Below are positions 56,510-64,000 of a DNA stretch of 64,000 nucleotides, one piece after another (the first letter of the stretch is position 1; each line of letters starts with the position of its first letter). The stretch comes from an uncultured Chlorobiaceae bacterium (GTDB lineage Bacteria > Bacteroidota > Chlorobiia > Chlorobiales > Chlorobiaceae), in contig CAJEXI010000010.1 of assembly GCA_903994455.1 (NCBI GenBank), positions 43,939 to 107,938 of the forward strand, in the 5' to 3' direction. The translations under genes were made by a program, and so were the position numbers. A model generated the notes under the pieces. The model saw only the letters and a program-made list of their open reading frames with translations. It searched no databases and had not been told where the DNA came from.

Positions 56510-58183
56510 ATGGACTTGTCACAAAGCGCACAATGGCGCAACCTTCAGGCACACAAACTTGAGATCGAGAGACTGCAGATGAGGGAGATGTTCCTCCAGG
56601 ATAGTGCACGGTTTGAGCGGTTCTCAATCCAATGGAGGGGACTGATGCTCGACTATTCAAAAAACAGGATTACCCCCCGAACCATGGAGTTGCTGCTCGA
56701 TCTGGCACGCAATGCCGGGCTCGAAACAAAGCGTGATGCGATGTTTGCTGGTGATCCAATAAACTATACAGAACAGCGAGCCGTGATGCATACCGCTCTC
56801 CGCAGGCCACCGGGGTATGCGCTTGAGCTTGACGGACTTGATCTTTCAACGGAAATTGCTGACGTGCTTGCCCAAATGAAGGATTGTTGCGACCGGGTGA
56901 TATCCGGAACATGGAAAGGATATACCGGAAAGCGGATGACCGATGTGGTCAATATCGGTATCGGTGGCTCCGATCTCGGGCCCTGCATGGTAACCGAAGC
57001 GCTCCGTCCGTTTGCTCACGGCCAGCTTCAGGTTCATTTTGTCTCCAATATTGATGGCACGCATATCAGCGAAACCCTGAAAAAGCTCAATCCCGAAACC
57101 ACCCTTTTTATTATTGCCTCCAAAACCTTTACCACCCAGGAGACACTCACCAACGCAATGACCGCCCGTGACTGGTTTTTAACTCATGCCAAAAACGAAT
57201 CGCTTATTGCAAAACATTTTGTGGCCGTTTCAACCAACCGCACAAAGGTTGTCGAGTTTGGTATTGACGAAGCCAACATGTTCAGGTTCTGGGACTGGGT
57301 TGGCGGACGTTATTCGCTCTGGTCTTCCATCGGTCTTTCCATTGCGCTTTTTCTCGGTTTTGACCATTTTCAGGAGCTGCTTGATGGCGCTTATGCCATG
57401 GACGAGCATTTTCGTAACGAGCCCCTTGAACGGAACATTCCGGTTGTGCTGGCGCTGCTTGGTATCTGGTACAATAATTTTTTTGCGTTTTCATCACACG
57501 CGGTTATTCCTTATGACCAGTATTTGCATCGTTTTCCCGCTTATCTTCAGCAACTTGACATGGAGAGCAACGGCAAACGGGTCAATGGCGAGGGAAAAAG
57601 CGTGGACTACGCAACTGGCCCCGTGATTTGGGGCGAACCGGGCACCAACTCCCAACATGCATTTTTTCAGCTTCTGCATCAGGGGCCGGATGTTATTCCT
57701 GCGGACTTTATTGCGCCTCTTAAAACGCAGAACCCTGTCGGGGAGCATCATGATATTTTGCTTGCCAACTGCTTTGCGCAGACCGAAGCGCTTATGAAAG
57801 GCAAAAACGGGCAGGAGGTTCGCCAGGAACTTGAAGCTGCCGGTTGCGACGATTCAGCATTGAGCATGTTGCTGCCGCACAAGGTTTTTCCAGGCAACCG
57901 TCCGACCAATACCATTCTTGTCGACGAACTCAATCCCGTTACTCTCGGAAGCCTCATTGCTATCTATGAGCATAAGGTTTTTGTGCAGGGCATTATCTGG
58001 GAGATTAACTCGTTTGACCAGTGGGGCGTTGAACTGGGCAAGCAGCTCGCGAAAGCTATTTTTCCTGAACTCAGGGGGAGTGAAACAGTTATCGGGCATG
58101 ACAGTTCAACCAACGCCCTTATCAATGCTTATAGAGCATTTCGTCTTGCAAGTGGGGAGTGCTCTGAGATAAATGAGGAATAA
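56510..58183 (+). CDS. pgi: Glucose-6-phosphate isomerase
   Basis: The 557-residue enzyme interconverts glucose-6-phosphate and fructose-6-phosphate. Signatures: [40 protein letters not shown] and [13 protein letters not shown] with the catalytic Lys region. Length fits the classical Pgi. The gene is 58 bases after the RsbW-like gene. Confidence 0.97.
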   Translation: MDLSQSAQWRNLQAHKLEIERLQMREMFLQDSARFERFSIQWRGLMLDYSKNRITPRTMELLLDLARNAGLETKRDAMFAGDPINYTEQRAVMHTALRRPPGYALELDGLDLSTEIADVLAQMKDCCDRVISGTWKGYTGKRMTDVVNIGIGGSDLGPCMVTEALRPFAHGQLQVHFVSNIDGTHISETLKKLNPETTLFIIASKTFTTQETLTNAMTARDWFLTHAKNESLIAKHFVAVSTNRTKVVEFGIDEANMFRFWDWVGGRYSLWSSIGLSIALFLGFDHFQELLDGAYAMDEHFRNEPLERNIPVVLALLGIWYNNFFAFSSHAVIPYDQYLHRFPAYLQQLDMESNGKRVNGEGKSVDYATGPVIWGEPGTNSQHAFFQLLHQGPDVIPADFIAPLKTQNPVGEHHDILLANCFAQTEALMKGKNGQEVRQELEAAGCDDSALSMLLPHKVFPGNRPTNTILVDELNPVTLGSLIAIYEHKVFVQGIIWEINSFDQWGVELGKQLAKAIFPELRGSETVIGHDSSTNALINAYRAFRLASGECSEINEE

Positions 58184-58366
58184 CTCATAAATTCAAGTTC
58201 CAGCGGGGCGGCATGTTAGGTGGGCAAAGAAAACCTCGTGAATAAATATTCGTTCAATAAAAGGTACATTATCCGTATACTTGAGCGTGTGCTCCGTTAA
58301 TAAAAAGTATCAAACCTGAATAAAACAGGCAAAATAAAAACAACCATAAACAACCCAGGTAGTCCT

Positions 58367-59116
58367 ATGTACAAAAAAATCGTTCCATTACAGACTGAGC
58401 TTCATGGCAAATTGAAGCTGAAAACAAACAACTCATTCGAATTTGCTTCCGGTATCCATGTGGCCGCCATTATGGCCAATGAATTTTATCGGGCAGCTTC
58501 GACCTATCCTATTGTATTTATTGAGGATGCTGGCAAGGATGGGTTTCTTCCTGTTGTGTTGCTTGGTTTGACGGAAAACGAGAACCTGTTTGTCAATGCT
58601 GCGGGTCTTTGGGAGGCAGCTTATGTTCCTGCAATTCTGAGACGCTATCCGTTTGCGCTTGCCAAAACCCCTGAAGAGGGTCAGTACACAGTCTGTATTG
58701 ATGAGGAGAGTGATTTCTTTTCAGAGGAAGAGGGCCAGAGTCTGTTTGACAAGGATGGCAAACCCGAGGAGGTTCTCGAAAAGGTCAAGACCTATCTTTC
58801 GCAGCTTCAGCAGATGGAGGTTCTTACCCGCCAGTTTTGCGAAACCCTGAAAGAGCACAATTTGCTGGCACCACTGAATATGCGTGTTCAAAAAGAGAAT
58901 GCCGTGCAGAATATTACGGGCGCTTATGCTGTTAATGATGACCGTTTAAGCCACCTGAGTGACGAAACATTCCTTGAGTTACGGAAAAAGAATTTTCTCC
59001 CTCTGATTTACAGCCATTTGGTTTCTATTACGCAGATAGAGCGACTGGTGCAGATGCGCGACAAAATTACGACGCTGGAAAAAGAGCAGCCGCAGGAACT
59101 TTTGGCTAATGATTAA
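58367..59116 (+). CDS. SapC family protein, copy 1
   Basis: The 249-residue protein belongs to the SapC family: MYKKIVPLQTELHGKLKLK, VVLLGLTENENLFVNAAGLW, YVPAILRRYPFAL and FDKDGKPEEVLE. SapC in Campylobacter fetus was linked to the S-layer; the molecular role of this family is not settled. The leader AACAACCCAGGTAGT directly before the ATG is shared with copy 2. It has no signal peptide. It is followed by a strong terminator, and its twin starts about 470 bases downstream. Confidence 0.9.
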   Translation: MYKKIVPLQTELHGKLKLKTNNSFEFASGIHVAAIMANEFYRAASTYPIVFIEDAGKDGFLPVVLLGLTENENLFVNAAGLWEAAYVPAILRRYPFALAKTPEEGQYTVCIDEESDFFSEEEGQSLFDKDGKPEEVLEKVKTYLSQLQQMEVLTRQFCETLKEHNLLAPLNMRVQKENAVQNITGAYAVNDDRLSHLSDETFLELRKKNFLPLIYSHLVSITQIERLVQMRDKITTLEKEQPQELLAND

Positions 59117-59589
59117 CAGGCTGATGCTTAACTGTTTTGTGGTCTTGTAGATTTATTCACACGAAAGTAATCCCTCCTTTTTGCGCCAAAAAAGGGGGGA
59201 TTTTGTTTTTTACCACAGGAGTGAAAAATCCCCTTGCTACTTCTGATTTCCTCGCACACTTTTCTCTTCATCAAAACAACAGCGCAACACTTATTCGTCG
59301 CAGCATCATGCTAATGAGCATCATTGTGACATTTTGTGACTCGCTTTTTCACCACTTTCTTTCGTATACTTGTACCGTGGTGTGGTCTGTTGTTCTGTTT
59401 CCGATTCCAATTCATCGGAAGTTCACGATTGTTACAATAGCGCCACAACCAAAGATGGTACAAAACATAACTCAGCTTACGCGTCATTTTACGGTATCAT
59501 CGTCGTTAATGTTCTCTTAATCAAAAGAAGACACTTCTGTTTTCTTCTATAATCAGAAATAAAAAAACCTTAACAACCCAGGTAGTTCT
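59117..59589. other. Spacer between the sapC copies
   Basis: It contains a strong hairpin terminator near its left end and the leader of the second sapC near its right end. The plus-strand frame at 59137-59520 has no family resemblance and runs over the terminator; I see no gene in it. Confidence 0.6.
59169..59210 (+). terminator. Terminator after sapC copy 1
   Basis: AATCCCTCCTTTTT / AAAAAAGGGGGGATT (one G-T pair) with loop GCGCC, followed by TTTTGTTTTTT. A similar but weaker hairpin follows copy 2 at 60379-60410. Confidence 0.88.
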
Positions 59590-60321
59590 ATGTACAAAAA
59601 AATCGTTCCATTGCAGACTGAGCTTCATGGCAAATTGAAGCTGAAAACTAACAACTCATTCGAATTTGCTTCCGGTATCCATGTGGCCGCCATTATGGCC
59701 AATGAATTTTATAGGGCGGCAGCGACCTATCCGGTTGTTTTTATTGAGGATGCAGGAAAGGATGGGTTTCTTCCTGTTGTCTTGCTGGGCTTGACGGAAA
59801 ACGAGAACCTGTTTGTCAATGCTGCAGGTCTTTGGGAAGCCGCTTATGTTCCTGCAATTCTGAGACGCTATCCGTTTGCGCTTGCCAGAACCCCGGAAGA
59901 GGGTCAGTACACAGTCTGTATTGATGAGGAGAGTGATTTCTTTTCAGAGGAAGAGGGCCAGAGTCTGTTTGACAAGGATGGCAAACCGGAGGAGGTTCTC
60001 GAGAATGTCAAGACCTATCTTTCGCAGCTTCAGCAGATGGAGGTTCTTACCCGCCAGTTTTGCGAAACCCTGAAAGAGCACAATTTGCTGGCACCACTGA
60101 ATATGCGTGTTCAAAAAGAGAATGCCGTGCAGAATATTACGGGCGCTTATGCCGTTAATGATGACCGTTTAAGCCATCTGAGTGACGAGACATTCCTGGA
60201 GTTACGGAAAAAGAATTTTCTTCCTCTGATTTATAGCCATCTGGTTTCTATTACCCAGATAGAGCGGCTGGTGCAGATGCGCGACAAAAATACGACACAG
60301 GAAAAAGAGCAGCAGCAGTAA
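59590..60321 (+). CDS. SapC family protein, copy 2
   Basis: The 243-residue protein differs from copy 1 at seven positions across the shared length, three of them in the last ten residues, and ends six residues earlier. Many codon differences are silent, so the copies are older than an assembly artefact would suggest. The upstream 16-18 bases match those of copy 1 (AACAACCCAGGTAGT). The giant LEPR-XLL gene follows after 126 bases; co-regulation is plausible. Ribosome site: AGG in CCAGGTAG. Confidence 0.9.
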   Translation: MYKKIVPLQTELHGKLKLKTNNSFEFASGIHVAAIMANEFYRAAATYPVVFIEDAGKDGFLPVVLLGLTENENLFVNAAGLWEAAYVPAILRRYPFALARTPEEGQYTVCIDEESDFFSEEEGQSLFDKDGKPEEVLENVKTYLSQLQQMEVLTRQFCETLKEHNLLAPLNMRVQKENAVQNITGAYAVNDDRLSHLSDETFLELRKKNFLPLIYSHLVSITQIERLVQMRDKNTTQEKEQQQ

Positions 60322-60378
60322 CTTGTTGCCGATGCGTAATTGTTTTGTCGACTTGTAGTTAATTCGCCCTGGAGTTAT

Positions 60379-60410
60379 CCCTCCTTTTTGTGTCCGAAAA
60401 GGGGGGAGGG
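60379..60410 (+). terminator. Weak hairpin after sapC copy 2
   Basis: CCCTCC / GGGGAGGG-type stem, partly slipped against the copy-1 version, with no T-run downstream. It may be a degraded terminator, so read-through into the giant gene is possible. Confidence 0.4.
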
Positions 60411-60447
60411 TATAAGATTTTAGTACTAATCCGTTATTACGACTGTC

Positions 60448-63400
60448 ATGAGAAATCCTTTTGTTGTTGAGCAACTGGAGCCCCGGATTCTGCTTTCCGG
60501 CGATATCCTTCCCGTATTACTTCCGTTGCTTGATTCCCGGCAATCAGGCTATACGGCTTCTGATTATATGCTTGAAGAGACTCCGGGCAGTGTGGTATCG
60601 CAGGTAACTGCCGGGGATGTTGTGACTGCAGACTGTACTGTCGTTACCAACGGTGGTGTCGGAGGTATAACGTCTGCGGATTTGATGCATCCTTTTGAAC
60701 CCGCCTCACCTGTTTCTGACGAAGCGGGAGGGCAGAACACGCTGAACGCCGATTTTTCATCAGATTACAGTTTTACGGATCAGGAGTGGGATGCCCTTCA
60801 GGATGGCTGGCGTCAACTGTCGTCTCTGACCGGAGAGATTCTTGCTGTAGACGGATTCATCCAGGGTATTCCGTTTTTTGATGCCGGAAAGAATGTCCAG
60901 GAGCCCGTTGGTAACAGTGAGGAGCTGGCCAGTCTCTTGCAGCGTCCAGTAGCAGATTATGGACCATTTTTTGGGGAGAACGGAACCGGCAAAAGTGTTG
61001 ACGGGGCACTCAACGCATTTTCTGATGCCTGGGCGGAAGGCAATCTGGTGGTGCTGGGCAAGATTTTGGGCGGGTATGATGCGGTGAAGTATGATGAACG
61101 TAGCGATCTTGTTGCTCCTTATCGTGAAAGTGAAACAGCATCCAACCTTTTAACTGCTGATGGCACTCTTGATCTGTCGATGTTTGATGGTGACGTAACC
61201 TTCCTTTTTGATGCTTCAGGCACAGTTACTCTTGGGCGTGGAGCATGGAGTTTTACTGATGGTGCCCTGCATTTTGAGGATAACGAGCTGACGCTGACGC
61301 TTCATGATGTTAACAACCTTATTGGTGGTTCGGGTAATGATAATTATGTGTTTGTTGATGCGTTACCTGTTTCCATTACTGATACTGCCGGTGATGATAA
61401 CCTTTATGTGCTTGGCGGAAGTTCAACGACGTGGACTATTGATGGTAACAATGAAGGTTTTGTTGGTGAGTCGCGCTTTCAGGGAATTGAGAACCTTATC
61501 GGCGGAGTTGATAATCAGGATACCTTCGTTTTTAATGAGGGTGGTTCACTTGCCGGAAAGGTTGATGGCTCTGCCGGTGGTTTTGATACGTTGGTCCTGA
61601 ATGGCGGACGCTATACAACAATAACATATACGGCTTTCAGTCCACAGTCAGGCACTGTTGTGCGTGATGGTGATGTTCTTACCTACGACGGGCTGGAGCC
61701 ACTTATCGATAATACATTGACGGTTAATCGGGTTATTGGATTAAGCAACAGTAATGATACGGATGCCCGGCTTTTTAGTGAATTGGATGGCACTTTAACG
61801 CTTGCAGGTTCTACGTTTGAGTCTGTCACGTTTATAAAGCCCTCGGATTCATTAACCATACGTGGTTTGGATGGAACCGATACGGTAACGCTTTCATCAT
61901 TAAATCTTGGCTCAACTCGCTTGACTATTGAAGCCGAAAATATTTTTCTGCCTGCTGGTCAAGTACTTTCTTCAAATTCAGCCATTACCCTCAGCGCGTT
62001 TGAAAGCTCATCGATAACCAACGGCAGTAATGTTGCATCAACGGTTTCAGCAAAGGTGGCTGTGTATGGTACTATTACAACGACTGATAACCTTACCATT
62101 GCTGCTGAGGTGAATAATGCGATTGCGTTAAGCAGTAGCAGTAACTTTGTTACGGTTACTGCTTCATCTTCAGCAGAAGCACTGATTGGTTCCCGGGCAA
62201 GTATTACTGCTAATGCTCTGGGACTTACAGCGCATACTGTTGTTAATATTGATGTTACTGTCAGCGATATCATTGTTGGGAGTACCAGGGTTACTGCACA
62301 ACAGCAAACGTTTGCACTTGTAGAAGGTGGCGCTACGCTTCAGGTTGGCACAGGAATTATAAGTATGGACGAGCCGGCAAATTTGCTGGTGCAAGCACGC
62401 GATAGCAGCACAATTCATACCACGATCATTTCTGATGATAATCTCATCACCAGTTTAACAGGCTTTGATGATCTTGCCAGTTCCATTACCATAGGCAGAA
62501 AGACGCAAGCTACAATTGGTGATGCCAATACACGCGTTACGTTAACCGGGCTTAATGGTGGCCGTAGCGGGATGGTCAAGGTGTTTGCCGTAAATAGTGA
62601 TGGTGAAACTGGTGGTATTGCAGGAAAAGTTGCTTCACACTTGCTTGGTGTCCACGATAATATCATTGCTGAAGATGATGTGCTTGCGGGTGTTCAAAAT
62701 GCCTCGTTGACGCTTACAGCACTTGATATTGAGGCACTTGGCAGCACAAGTATCACTGCTGTTTCCAAGGTTTCAAAAAACAGTATTACGGGTCAAACCA
62801 GGGCATGGCTGCAAAACGCCACGGTCAATGCTGCTCCTGCGTTGAGTGAGCAGGGTATTTTGGTGAGGGCGGTGGATCAATCGCTTATGACGGCCGAATC
62901 AGGCGATTTTCAGGTTAATCTGTGGAAATTCCCATCGATCAAGCTTGGTAAAGCTGCGGCTTCAAATGAAGTGCAAAAAGATATTTCAGCAACCATGGTT
63001 TCTGCCGATATGGTGGTTGATAAAGGTTCGGTGAAGGTAGAGGCAAAAAACATGCAGGATAGTCGTGCTGTAGTTTCCGCAATGGCTGTTGTTGATGCCT
63101 CTCCATCAATAATCCCGATAGCGTCGGTGAGTTTAGGCGGTTCCTGGGTGTGGAATGAGATACTTGGCGATGTTATTGCTTCTGTTACGGGTGGCAGTGT
63201 GCAGGCAGCATCGTTTACGGTTTTGGCGCTGAACCAAAGTGTTGTTGATGCACGGGTAGAAGCAACCTCCAAAGTAACCGGCGGCATTGGTTCAACCCTT
63301 GCTGTTTCTGTTGCTTTTAACGCTATTGGATGGGATCTCGAGGGTTTTTTCCAGGCAGCACTTGATGCCATTATTGGCGGAGAGCTTGCTGTTACCGCCA

Positions 63401-64000
63401 GGTCTGCCGATACGCTTGCAGGTATTGAAGGTGCAAATATTTCTGTTACCGGGGATGTTACTGTTACTGCTGCAAATAATGCAGAAGTGAATTCGACGGT
63501 AAGCAATGCTGCAAAATCGAAATCTTCGGCTCTTTTTGGAGCTATGGGTATGGGGGCTGGTGGATTGATTTCAAGTAACCGGATTCTTGGATCAACGAAA
63601 GCCTGGGTTGACGAAAGCCGCAACGGAAAACGATTGTATGCAGGGGGCAATCTCTGTATTTCAGCCTTGGATAATACTTTTATTTATTCCAATGCGAAAA
63701 TTGTTTCATCATCCATGGTGACGAACGATGGGGGCATTGCCTTTACGAAAGACCGTGTTGCAGAACTTGCCTCCGATTACACGACAAGAGATGGTGCCAG
63801 GCAGCTACAGTTTGGTGATTTAGTGTATGTGGACGACAAGTATGAAAATGGTGGAGCACCCGGTTCCTTATATCAATATCTTGGTCAAGCAGCAACACTT
63901 GATCTCGGTACAATAGATTACAGTAATGCTGATGATTGGAAGCCATCAGAGATTACCAGTTTATTGCCGGATGGATTAAATATTGGCAGTTCAGATTCTG
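60448..64000 (+). CDS. Giant LEPR-XLL surface protein, 5' part
   Basis: The frame starts at ATG 60448 with MRNPFVVEQLEPRILLSGDI, a perfect LEPR-XLL motif (residues 10-16), the N-terminal signature of very large repetitive bacterial surface proteins. It stays open to the window end, at least 1184 codons. Early on a haemolysin-like stretch LIGGSGNDNYVFVDA (residues about 290-304) and LIGGVDNQDTFVFNEGGSLA appear; afterwards the sequence is dominated by Ser/Thr/Ala/Val-rich strand repeats (for example TVSAKVAVYGTITTTDNLTI, ITAVSKVSKNSITGQT), typical of beta-helix adhesins. There is no conventional signal peptide. Type I secretion and an adhesin role are inferred. Confidence 0.9.
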   Translation, partial: MRNPFVVEQLEPRILLSGDILPVLLPLLDSRQSGYTASDYMLEETPGSVVSQVTAGDVVTADCTVVTNGGVGGITSADLMHPFEPASPVSDEAGGQNTLNADFSSDYSFTDQEWDALQDGWRQLSSLTGEILAVDGFIQGIPFFDAGKNVQEPVGNSEELASLLQRPVADYGPFFGENGTGKSVDGALNAFSDAWAEGNLVVLGKILGGYDAVKYDERSDLVAPYRESETASNLLTADGTLDLSMFDGDVTFLFDASGTVTLGRGAWSFTDGALHFEDNELTLTLHDVNNLIGGSGNDNYVFVDALPVSITDTAGDDNLYVLGGSSTTWTIDGNNEGFVGESRFQGIENLIGGVDNQDTFVFNEGGSLAGKVDGSAGGFDTLVLNGGRYTTITYTAFSPQSGTVVRDGDVLTYDGLEPLIDNTLTVNRVIGLSNSNDTDARLFSELDGTLTLAGSTFESVTFIKPSDSLTIRGLDGTDTVTLSSLNLGSTRLTIEAENIFLPAGQVLSSNSAITLSAFESSSITNGSNVASTVSAKVAVYGTITTTDNLTIAAEVNNAIALSSSSNFVTVTASSSAEALIGSRASITANALGLTAHTVVNIDVTVSDIIVGSTRVTAQQQTFALVEGGATLQVGTGIISMDEPANLLVQARDSSTIHTTIISDDNLITSLTGFDDLASSITIGRKTQATIGDANTRVTLTGLNGGRSGMVKVFAVNSDGETGGIAGKVASHLLGVHDNIIAEDDVLAGVQNASLTLTALDIEALGSTSITAVSKVSKNSITGQTRAWLQNATVNAAPALSEQGILVRAVDQSLMTAESGDFQVNLWKFPSIKLGKAAASNEVQKDISATMVSADMVVDKGSVKVEAKNMQDSRAVVSAMAVVDASPSIIPIASVSLGGSWVWNEILGDVIASVTGGSVQAASFTVLALNQSVVDARVEATSKVTGGIGSTLAVSVAFNAIGWDLEGFFQAALDAIIGGELAVTARSADTLAGIEGANISVTGDVTVTAANNAEVNSTVSNAAKSKSSALFGAMGMGAGGLISSNRILGSTKAWVDESRNGKRLYAGGNLCISALDNTFIYSNAKIVSSSMVTNDGGIAFTKDRVAELASDYTTRDGARQLQFGDLVYVDDKYENGGAPGSLYQYLGQAATLDLGTIDYSNADDWKPSEITSLLPDGLNIGSSDS

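Noticed and set aside
59137..59520. 127-codon frame between the sapC copies
   Set aside because: It spans a strong terminator, has no family resemblance and no ribosome site.
62170..63650. Minus-strand frames of up to 246 codons in the giant gene
   Set aside because: They run antisense to the open LEPR-XLL frame and contain no recognisable domain.

Overview
The window reads as a chromosomal segment of a green sulfur bacterium (Chlorobiaceae, Chlorobium/Pelodictyon group). The main evidence is a bacteriochlorophyll magnesium-chelatase cluster (bchI-bchD-bchH family) with no purple-bacterial or cyanobacterial photosynthesis genes around it, a C-terminally extended ArsA-type ATPase, and a SapC pair in front of a giant LEPR-XLL surface protein. 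The genus is an inference from gene content; I ran no database search.

Left part (1-13.4 kb) is an accessory island. It starts with toxin-antitoxin-like small genes, then a translationally coupled type I modification set (hsdM, a KilA-N gene, hsdS) without a recognisable hsdR, then a two-gene AT-rich unit ending in an FRG-domain protein. From about 8 to 13.3 kb the island is visibly decaying. It holds a DUF4062/RecG-like ATPase gene with one nonsense codon and one frameshift, an AAA ATPase split into two ends, a chimeric remnant built at short homologies, and two copies of a 0.9-kb cassette (PIN toxin, its antitoxin, a DUF5397-like gene). Each cassette copy abuts a truncated resident gene, one of them a vapC next to an intact phd-type antitoxin.

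Middle part (13.5-58.2 kb) is ordinary core chromosome. It holds an RluD-type pseudouridine synthase, magnesium chelatase I, D and H-family subunits, guaB, three serine tRNA genes, a murB with an extra C-terminal domain, a P-type cation ATPase, an exo/endonuclease-fold secreted protein, dedA, a split transketolase N-half, rsmD, coaD, an aminotransferase, an acyltransferase, a PSP1 (RicT-like) gene, metG, initiator tRNA, a secreted DUF1343 protein, a STAS protein, miaA, maf, a sodium:solute symporter, a PfkB kinase, a GH13 protein with an altered catalytic site, truA, a LysM lytic transglycosylase, an ArsA-family ATPase, serA, a class I DAHP synthase, a GNAT-like protein, a TorF-like porin, an RsbW-like kinase and pgi. 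Several convergent or 3'-end positions carry clear hairpin terminators.

Right part (58.3-64 kb) holds two nearly identical tandem sapC genes followed by the 5' end of a giant LEPR-XLL protein. That reading frame stays open to the end of the window (at least 1184 codons).

Functionally the core genes link pigment synthesis (Mg insertion into protoporphyrin IX), tRNA supply and modification (tRNA genes, MiaA, TruA, MetG), cell-wall growth and turnover (MurB, the transglycosylase, DUF1343) and central metabolism (Pgi, transketolase, SerA, DAHP synthase). The island and the SapC/LEPR-XLL block are the parts most worth a second look.
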